From the NCBI GenBank assembly GCA_900766825.1, contig CAAFWU010000097.1, positions 1 to 20,698 of the forward strand: a stretch of DNA of 20,698 nucleotides. The letters are read 5' to 3'. A model generated the notes under the pieces. That model saw only the letters and a list, made by a program, of their open reading frames with translations. It made no database searches and was not told the origin of the DNA. Every line of letters starts with the position of its first letter. Position 1 is the first letter of the stretch. Origin of the DNA: Bacteroidales bacterium. GTDB taxonomy: Bacteria; Bacteroidota; Bacteroidia; Bacteroidales; Marinilabiliaceae. This document shows, piece by piece, positions 15,507-20,698 of this stretch. The position numbers and the translations under genes were made by a program.

Positions 15507-17654
15507 CTAAAGGGCATCGAGTTGAGCCTGAATACGGAGCATCTCGTCGCGATACTGAGCTGCTTCGAGAAAGTTCATCTCCTTTGATGCCTTCTTCATA
15601 TTCTTACGTGCTGTCTCAAGAGCTTTGGTTAGTTGTTTTTTATCGGTTGGGTTTTGAATTTCAGATTTTGTTTTGGAGCCTGATTTGGCCGAGGCTTTGG
15701 AACTTGTTTTGGAGCTTTGCTTTGCACCAGATCTCAACTCGTTGGGTTCAAGGTCGTTGCCATAGGCCTCTTGTTCCTCGGAGGCAAAGAGCATGCCTTT
15801 GAGGTCGTCCTCGGCAGCATAGCTCATGCCATCGAGAGGGGTGGGCTTGGCTGTTTGGCTTAGGAGCGAACTGGTAATAATGTCTTTGTTTAGGCCTTTG
15901 GGAGTAATGTTATGTGCCTCATTATAGGCCATTTGCTTGGCTCGCCGGGCATTGGTGGAGTCAATGGTGGCCTGCATGGCTGGCGTAACACGGTCGGCGT
16001 ACATAATGACTCGTCCGTTGAGGTTGCGGGCGGCACGTCCTGCTGTTTGGGTCAGTGAACGCTCGGTGCGGAGGAAGCCCTCTTTGTCGGCATCGAGGAT
16101 GGCCACAAGGGAGACCTCGGGCATGTCTAGTCCCTCGCGGAGCATGTTAACGCCAATGAGGACGTCGAACTCTCCCTCGCGGAGTTTCTGCATAATCTGA
16201 ATGCGTTCGAGGGTGTCTACGTCGGAGTGGATATAGGCGCACTTGACTCCGAGGCGTGTCATGTAGTCGCTGAGTTCCTCGGCCATGCGTTTGGTGAGGG
16301 TGGTTATGAGAACACGCTCATTGAGTTCGATGCGGTTATGCACCTCACCCATGAGGTCGTCAATTTGATTTAGGCTGGGGCGGACTTCAATAACGGGGTC
16401 TAAGAGACCCGTGGGGCGAACCACTTGCTCCACAACGACGCCTCCGCTTTGTGCCAACTCATAGTCGGCAGGGGTGGCGCTGACGTAGATGACTTGGTTG
16501 GTCATCTGCTCAAACTCCTCGAATTTTAGGGGGCGGTTGTCTCTGGCGGCACGGAGGCGGAAGCCGTAGTCCACAAGGGAGTCTTTGCGGGAGCGGTCGC
16601 CACCGTACATGGCGTGAATTTGGGGAATGGTTACGTGGCTCTCGTCGATGACCATGAGGAAGTCCTTGGGAAAATAGTCCAAGAGACAGTAGGGTTTGGC
16701 GCCCTCGGGTCGGCCATCGAAATAGCGGGAGTAGTTCTCGATGCCAGGGCAATAGCCGAGTTCTTTGATCATCTCCATGTCGTAGGTGACGCGCTGCTCC
16801 AGTCGGTTAGCCTCGGCCTCTTTGCCAGCTTCGCGGAAGGCAAGGGTCTCCTTTACAAGGTCGTCTTGAATATGACGGATGGCATCGGCCACCTTGTCTT
16901 TGGGGGTAATGAAGAGGTTGGCGGGGAAGAGGGTTGCCTCCTGAAGGTCGGAGAGGGTGTGGGCCGAAGTGGGGTCGATGGTTTCAATGCTCTCGACCTC
17001 GTCGCCAAAGAAGGTGAAGCGGAAGGCGTAATCTTCGTAGGCCACAAAGACATCTATGGTGTCTCCCTTGACACGAAAGCAGCCTCGGTCGAACTCCACC
17101 TCGTTGCGGACATACTGCGAATCCTGAAGCTGGCGCATGAAGGAGGTGGGCGTAATGAGCTGGCCTACTGTAACTTTAATAACTCCGCCAAAGAAATCGT
17201 CGGGGTTGCCCAGACCATAGAGGCAGGAGACGGAGGAGACGATGATGATGTCCCGTCGGCCCGTCATGAGTGCCATGGTGGAGCTGAGACGCAACTTGTC
17301 GAGTTCCTGATTTATGGCCAGGTCTTTTTCTATATAGGTATCGGTGGAGGCAATGTAGGCCTCGGGCTGATAATAGTCGTAGTAAGAGACGAAGTACTCA
17401 ACGGCATTGTCTGGGAAGAAGGTTTTGAACTCTTGATAGAGCTGGGCCGCCAGAGTCTTGTTGTGGCTGAGCACAAGGGTTGGCTTGTGGGTTTGAGCAA
17501 TGACATTGGCAATGGTGAAAGTCTTGCCCGAGCCCGTGACACCGAGCAGGGTCTGATGACGTTCGCCACAGTTGACGCCATCGACGAGTTGGCGTATGGC
17601 CTCGGGCTGGTCGCCCATGGGTTTATATTTCGAGACAAGATTGAAATCTGACAC
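15507..17654 (-). CDS. uvrB: Excinuclease ABC subunit B
   Basis: UvrB is the damage-verifying helicase-like subunit of nucleotide excision repair, working with UvrA and UvrC. I start it at the GTG 17654-17652 (MSDFNLVSKYKPMGDQPEAI), giving 715 residues. This places Walker A GVTGSGKTFT at 38-47, the tyrosine-rich beta-hairpin YFVSYYDYYQPEAY at 87-100 and DESH at 337-340, the positions usual in the family. A GTG at 17663 is almost as good. An ATG at 17804 is in frame but would add 50 residues unlike any UvrB, and a promoter element lies inside that extension. The C-terminal UVR motif (ALETARKNMKKASKEMNFLE..) is present at about 678-715, preceded by a Ser/Lys-rich linker (about 640-675) longer than in E. 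coli. It heads the run toward the OmpA-type gene. Confidence 0.95.
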   Translation of the reverse strand: MSDFNLVSKYKPMGDQPEAIRQLVDGVNCGERHQTLLGVTGSGKTFTIANVIAQTHKPTLVLSHNKTLAAQLYQEFKTFFPDNAVEYFVSYYDYYQPEAYIASTDTYIEKDLAINQELDKLRLSSTMALMTGRRDIIIVSSVSCLYGLGNPDDFFGGVIKVTVGQLITPTSFMRQLQDSQYVRNEVEFDRGCFRVKGDTIDVFVAYEDYAFRFTFFGDEVESIETIDPTSAHTLSDLQEATLFPANLFITPKDKVADAIRHIQDDLVKETLAFREAGKEAEANRLEQRVTYDMEMIKELGYCPGIENYSRYFDGRPEGAKPYCLLDYFPKDFLMVIDESHVTIPQIHAMYGGDRSRKDSLVDYGFRLRAARDNRPLKFEEFEQMTNQVIYVSATPADYELAQSGGVVVEQVVRPTGLLDPVIEVRPSLNQIDDLMGEVHNRIELNERVLITTLTKRMAEELSDYMTRLGVKCAYIHSDVDTLERIQIMQKLREGEFDVLIGVNMLREGLDMPEVSLVAILDADKEGFLRTERSLTQTAGRAARNLNGRVIMYADRVTPAMQATIDSTNARRAKQMAYNEAHNITPKGLNKDIITSSLLSQTAKPTPLDGMSYAAEDDLKGMLFASEEQEAYGNDLEPNELRSGAKQSSKTSSKASAKSGSKTKSEIQNPTDKKQLTKALETARKNMKKASKEMNFLEAAQYRDEMLRIQAQLDAL

Positions 17655-17763
17655 AGTTGCCACATAATAAGTTGGGTACTGCGCCTTTTGGGGTGGGTAT
17701 GTTGAAATGGAAGAGCGCAGTGTCCCGAAAGAAAAGATGAGAAAACTATGAATCCTATGTATG

Positions 17764-17771
17764 CAAATATA
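17764..17771 (-). promoter_or_regulatory. -7 box likely driving uvrB
   Basis: On the minus strand TATATTTG matches TAnnTTTG exactly and lies about 110 bp upstream of the chosen GTG start. No good -33 TTG is seen at the usual distance. A start of transcription near 17757 would exclude the in-frame ATG at 17804. Confidence 0.5.
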
Positions 17772-17872
17772 GCTCTTTTGCACCACAGTTTTAGACATTT
17801 TCACACCAAAGGGGATGACACAATGTTGGGGAAGGGCAATACAGTTACTATAGTTGGGCTCACTCCCCCTCA

Positions 17873-17929
17873 GAAAAAAGTTTGCGGATGTTGAACATGC
17901 TTGATTGTCACATGCTCAACATCCGCAAA
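17873..17929 (-). terminator. Rho-independent terminator of the outer-membrane protein gene
   Basis: A 19-position stem (17881-17899 with 17911-17929) with one G-U position and an 11-nt loop, followed on the minus strand by CTTTTTTC. It lies 35 bp beyond the stop at 17965 and separates this gene from uvrB. Confidence 0.92.
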
Positions 17930-17964
17930 ATATGAAGATATGGATTTTTTAACCCACGCAAAGA

Positions 17965-18795
17965 TTATCGACGGCGCTGACGTGTTGCGTTGCGCTTATA
18001 TATTCTCTTGTTTCGCAAATATGATTTGCGAGAGTATTTAGACGATTTGTTGCTCCAATAGTTGAAGTCCACAAAACGATACTTGAAGCCGAGGCTTGCG
18101 GTCCAAAGACAGTCGAATGGTTTGCCGTCTTCCCAAGTTTCACCCTGCCAATAGCCATCGTGGCCATCGAAGAGGTCGGTGAAGAGCAAATCGCCTTGCA
18201 AGTCGAAGGTAAGGGAGAGTTTTGACGTTAGAGAGTATCGAACACCGAGCATGCCCACAGCAGCGCCCGTAACCTCGAGACCAGGCTTGTAGTAGAGCCA
18301 ACTCTCCAGTTTCTCGGGGTCGGAGGCGTTGGCCATAGCTTTCTCTACATCGTAGTCGGACGATGGGTGTTTGTCGGCGCTAAAGAAGACACCGCCCGCG
18401 CCAATGCCAAAGTAGGGGTTGAAGGGGCGCGCATCGTCATAGCCCTGAATGAGGTCGAAGAAGTAGACAACAGCCAAAGCGTCGACATCTACAAAGGTTG
18501 TCTTGAACTCAATACCTTCGTCCTGACCACCATGGCACTGACCAGCGTCCAGAGCCAAGCGAACTGCAAGCCAACTATTGACGTTTTTTTCGCCAAAGGC
18601 GCCTATGGTCCAGCGAGCACGACCAGCGTCCACGAGGTCACCGAAGTAGACCGTGGTACCAGCCTTGGCACCCCACGACAAACCGAGCAGGAATGGGTTG
18701 ACTCGTCCTCGTGGGTTGTTGAATATATCTTCACCTGCATGCACAGCTGGAACCGTCAAAAGAAACAGGAGTACAAGCGATAGTATCTTTTTCAT
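17965..18795 (-). CDS. Outer-membrane beta-barrel protein with basic C-terminal tail
   Basis: A 276-residue protein: signal peptide MKKILSLVLLFLLTVPAVHA (1-20), then alternating amphipathic strands with aromatic ends (GLSWGAKAGTTVYFGDL, NPYFGIGAGGVFF, AVGMLGVRYSLTSKLSLTFDLQ, TASLGFKYRFVDFNYW) typical of small Bacteroidota barrels of the OMP_b-brl or OmpW/OprF-like size class. The final strand would normally end the protein near residue 247, but 29 more residues follow, with 13 Lys or Arg and no acidic residue. No specific family or ligand was recognised. It has its own promoter and terminator. Confidence 0.8.
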   Translation of the reverse strand: MKKILSLVLLFLLTVPAVHAGEDIFNNPRGRVNPFLLGLSWGAKAGTTVYFGDLVDAGRARWTIGAFGEKNVNSWLAVRLALDAGQCHGGQDEGIEFKTTFVDVDALAVVYFFDLIQGYDDARPFNPYFGIGAGGVFFSADKHPSSDYDVEKAMANASDPEKLESWLYYKPGLEVTGAAVGMLGVRYSLTSKLSLTFDLQGDLLFTDLFDGHDGYWQGETWEDGKPFDCLWTASLGFKYRFVDFNYWSNKSSKYSRKSYLRNKRIYKRNATRQRRR

Positions 18796-18845
18796 AATCT
18801 TGTATCTCTAGTGAACAAGAGGATCTAAACTACTATTTTAAGTTG

Positions 18846-18875
18846 CAAATATGGTAAAAAAGGAAACAGAAACAA
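18846..18875 (-). promoter_or_regulatory. Promoter of the outer-membrane protein gene
   Basis: On the minus strand CATATTTG (18853 to 18846) matches seven of eight informative-plus-neutral positions of TAnnTTTG, and TTG (18875-18873) stands 19 bp upstream. The leader would be about 45 nt. Confidence 0.5.
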
Positions 18876-19089
18876 TGAACTATAGAGATAAAAAACATTA
18901 CAAAAGTATAAAACGTTAACACCAGATAATAACGAACAGTTATTTAACAATTGCTTTCCTTAAATCTAAAGAGTAAAAACCTTAACTTCGTGGGCTCAAA
19001 ACGAGCAGCACCCCATACAATGGATGGGCAAAAGGTGCTAAACCTCACATAAATAACAAGCAAACTCCCCAAAAGGACAGACCCCAGCA

Positions 19090-20103
19090 ATGGAAAGACG
19101 CAACAACATATCGCTCAAACCCTACAACACATTTGGCATAACGGCTCAGGCCAAAGCCCTCTTTGAATGCGCCACGGCGGCCGATGTTCACGAAGCCTAC
19201 GAAGCATCGAGAGACGAGAAGATTTTGGTTTTAGGCGGCGGCAGCAATGTGCTCTTTACCAGCGATTTCGATGGTCACATAATCCGTCCTACCATTGGAG
19301 GGGTACAGATAATAAAGAGGGATGGCGGGGACTTTCATGTTCGCGTTGGCGCAGGCGTTGAGTGGGACTACTTTGTAAGTTGGGCAGTGAGCGTAGGCTT
19401 GCATGGCGTAGAGAACCTATCGGGCATACCTGGTAATGTTGGGGCATCGCCGGTGCAAAACATTGGAGCCTATGGCGTTGAGGCCAAAGATGTTATATAT
19501 CGCGTAGAGGGTCTGAACATGGCCACAGGTCGCTCTTTCTCGCTCAGCGGAGATGAGTGTCAGTTTGGCTATCGCGAGAGCATATTTAAAAAGGAGTGGC
19601 GCGGTCGTGCCATAATAACCCACGTTACCTTCAACCTCAAAGACCAGCCCAACTTCCAACTGGACTATGGAGCCTTGCGCACGGCCGTTGAGGAGCTGGG
19701 AGCCCCCTCGGCAGCCAACATACGCAGTGCCGTACTGAAGATTCGCAACAGCAAGTTGCCCGACCCCAAGGTTATGGGCAATGCAGGCAGTTTTTTCAAG
19801 AACCCCGAGGTTGAGAGTTCACTGGCCAATGGTCTGCTAACCAAGTTCCCCAATATGCCCCATTTTGCCAATGCTCAGACAGGTCTGGTGAAGATACCAG
19901 CAGGTTGGCTCATTGAGCAATCGGGTTGGAAGGGACGCAGCTTGGGCCCAGCTGCCGTTCACGACAAACAAGCCTTGGTGTTGGTGAACAAAGGGGGCGC
20001 CACTGGGCAAGACATAATCAAATTGTGCCAAGCCGTGCAAACGAGTGTAAAAGAACAGTTTGGAATTACACTGACGCCCGAAGTAAATTTTGTGGGAGAT
20101 TAG
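19090..20103 (+). CDS. murB: UDP-N-acetylenolpyruvoylglucosamine reductase
   Basis: MurB reduces UDP-GlcNAc-enolpyruvate to UDP-MurNAc with NADPH and FAD, the second committed step of peptidoglycan precursor synthesis in the cytoplasm. The 337-residue protein is the E. coli-like type I form: FAD-binding LGGGSNVLFT (48-57), GLHGVENLSGIPGNVGASP (103-121), NIGAYG (124-129), then YRESIFK with catalytic Arg162, GSFFKNP with the proton-donor Ser234, AGWLIEQSGWKG (271-282), and TPEVNFVG with Glu331. Type I enzymes carry the tyrosine-loop insertion seen here. A weak AGGA lies 13 bp before the ATG. It is transcribed alone, away from the outer-membrane protein gene. Confidence 0.97.
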   Translation: MERRNNISLKPYNTFGITAQAKALFECATAADVHEAYEASRDEKILVLGGGSNVLFTSDFDGHIIRPTIGGVQIIKRDGGDFHVRVGAGVEWDYFVSWAVSVGLHGVENLSGIPGNVGASPVQNIGAYGVEAKDVIYRVEGLNMATGRSFSLSGDECQFGYRESIFKKEWRGRAIITHVTFNLKDQPNFQLDYGALRTAVEELGAPSAANIRSAVLKIRNSKLPDPKVMGNAGSFFKNPEVESSLANGLLTKFPNMPHFANAQTGLVKIPAGWLIEQSGWKGRSLGPAAVHDKQALVLVNKGGATGQDIIKLCQAVQTSVKEQFGITLTPEVNFVGD

Positions 20104-20124
20104 GCGAATGACAAAATTATAACT

Positions 20125-20174
20125 AAAGGTGCTGCATAGCCACCCAAATTTTGGGAACTATGCAGCACCTTTTT
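20125..20174 (+). terminator. Rho-independent terminator of murB
   Basis: A perfect 15-bp stem, AAAGGTGCTGCATAG (20125-20139) with CTATGCAGCACCTTT (20158-20172), ends in a TTTTT run. The loop holds a second small palindrome (CCCAAATTTTGGG). The same hairpin may also help end the opposing gene. Confidence 0.92.
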
Positions 20175-20203
20175 CTGTTACTCTAAACGAAGGCTCACCG
20201 AGA

Positions 20204-20698
20204 TTAGCTTTCTCGCCAACGCCTAAGGTATTTGCCCAGATGAACGCGAAAAGTGCGGCACCAACAATTATCATCCTCCATAACGAGGAACGATGGGTCA
20301 CTATCTCTGCTAAACCTAATCCAATTATGAGTCTGCAAATTATAGACAAACCCCTCTTCTACGCTTTCGTAATACTTCATTGACTTGGTCACTTGGACGC
20401 AGAACTCAACCTTATCCTCCTCTTGGTCAATGATGTCTACTACCATCAGAGGAGTATTCAGCTGAGCGACTCCGTCTTCAAAAGATACGTTATCAAAAAT
20501 TGTAATGGACGGCGAAACTGTTATATCGTTACCCTTAGGATCCACCATATTTTTGGATTTCTGAACCGTTAGGGGGTCTGAACTAATCTTCTTCAGTTCA
20601 CCCAAAAGTATTTCGCATACAGAGTCGAGTTCACCTACTTCAAAAGGATCGTCTTCGTAATCACACTGTATATTTCCTAGGCTGGGACGGGATTTTGA
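20204..20698 (-). CDS. Unknown protein, C-terminal 164 residues; start lies beyond the window
   Basis: The frame is open from the right edge of the window to the TAA at 20206-20204, so the gene starts outside. The internal TTG at 20605 is not a likely start because the frame continues upstream with coding-like sequence (GNIQCDYEDDPFEVGELD). The visible part is acidic at first, then has alternating strands (PLMVVDIIDQEEDKVEFCVQV, EEGFVYNLQTHNWIRF) and a basic end (LGKYLRRWRES). There are no membrane segments and no motif I recognise. It converges on murB across that gene's terminator. Function unknown. Confidence 0.65.
   Translation of the reverse strand, partial: SKSRPSLGNIQCDYEDDPFEVGELDSVCEILLGELKKISSDPLTVQKSKNMVDPKGNDITVSPSITIFDNVSFEDGVAQLNTPLMVVDIIDQEEDKVEFCVQVTKSMKYYESVEEGFVYNLQTHNWIRFSRDSDPSFLVMEDDNCWCRTFRVHLGKYLRRWRES

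Noticed and set aside
16614..17651. 345-codon plus-strand open frame opposite uvrB
   Set aside because: uvrB on the other strand is unmistakable over the same bases; the antisense protein has no family features, signal or upstream signals.

Overview
This window reads as chromosomal DNA of a member of Bacteroidales (Bacteroidota), probably a Prevotella-like gut or oral lineage. The evidence is the combination of C-terminal type IX secretion (T9SS) sorting domains, a FISUMP-type secreted protein, a DUF4831-type protein, Bacteroidota -7 boxes (TAnnTTTG) and weak, A-rich ribosome binding sites. No tRNA, rRNA, CRISPR array or intact insertion sequence was seen. The genus is an inference from gene content, not from a database match.

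Layout. (1) 1-185: the 5' end of an AAA-ATPase-like/DUF1703 gene leaving the window on the left. (2) 186-1269: about 1.1 kb with no convincing gene but many repeats: an 18-bp perfect inverted repeat pair 522 bp apart, a double REP-like hairpin cluster, a 19-bp direct repeat and a 15-bp tandem repeat. (3) 1270-3481: a UvrD/Rep-type SF1 helicase with a RelE/ParE-like N-terminal domain, a 23-codon ORF directly behind it, then a strong terminator. (4) 3842-9524: two consecutive secreted GH13 alpha-amylases with starch-binding and chitobiase-like modules and T9SS-like C-termini, separated by a 17-bp hairpin. (5) 9903-11261, minus strand: a two-gene operon of a FISUMP-domain secreted protein and a small T9SS-tail protein. 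(6) 11611-17654, minus strand: a same-direction run uvrB, DUF4831-like gene, pepD, and an OmpA-type coiled-coil lipoprotein, ending in a long terminator hairpin. (7) 17965-18795, minus strand: an outer-membrane beta-barrel protein with a strongly basic tail. (8) 19090-20103: murB with a terminator. (9) 20204-20698, minus strand: the 3' part of an unknown gene running off the right edge.

How the genes work together. The two amylases form a secreted starch-degrading pair without SusC/SusD transport genes in view. Palindromic elements beginning GCAACCG lie about 45-50 bp upstream of the -7 boxes of both the amylase unit and the FISUMP unit. This suggests one regulator, possibly LacI-type and not encoded here, controls both. 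The minus-strand block mixes housekeeping DNA repair (UvrB) and peptide turnover (PepD) with envelope proteins. murB is an independent peptidoglycan precursor gene.

The strongest candidates for something under-described are the RelE-like/UvrD fusion next to the repeat-rich stretch, and the shared operator-like elements. Nothing in the window is a clear new defence or mobile system.
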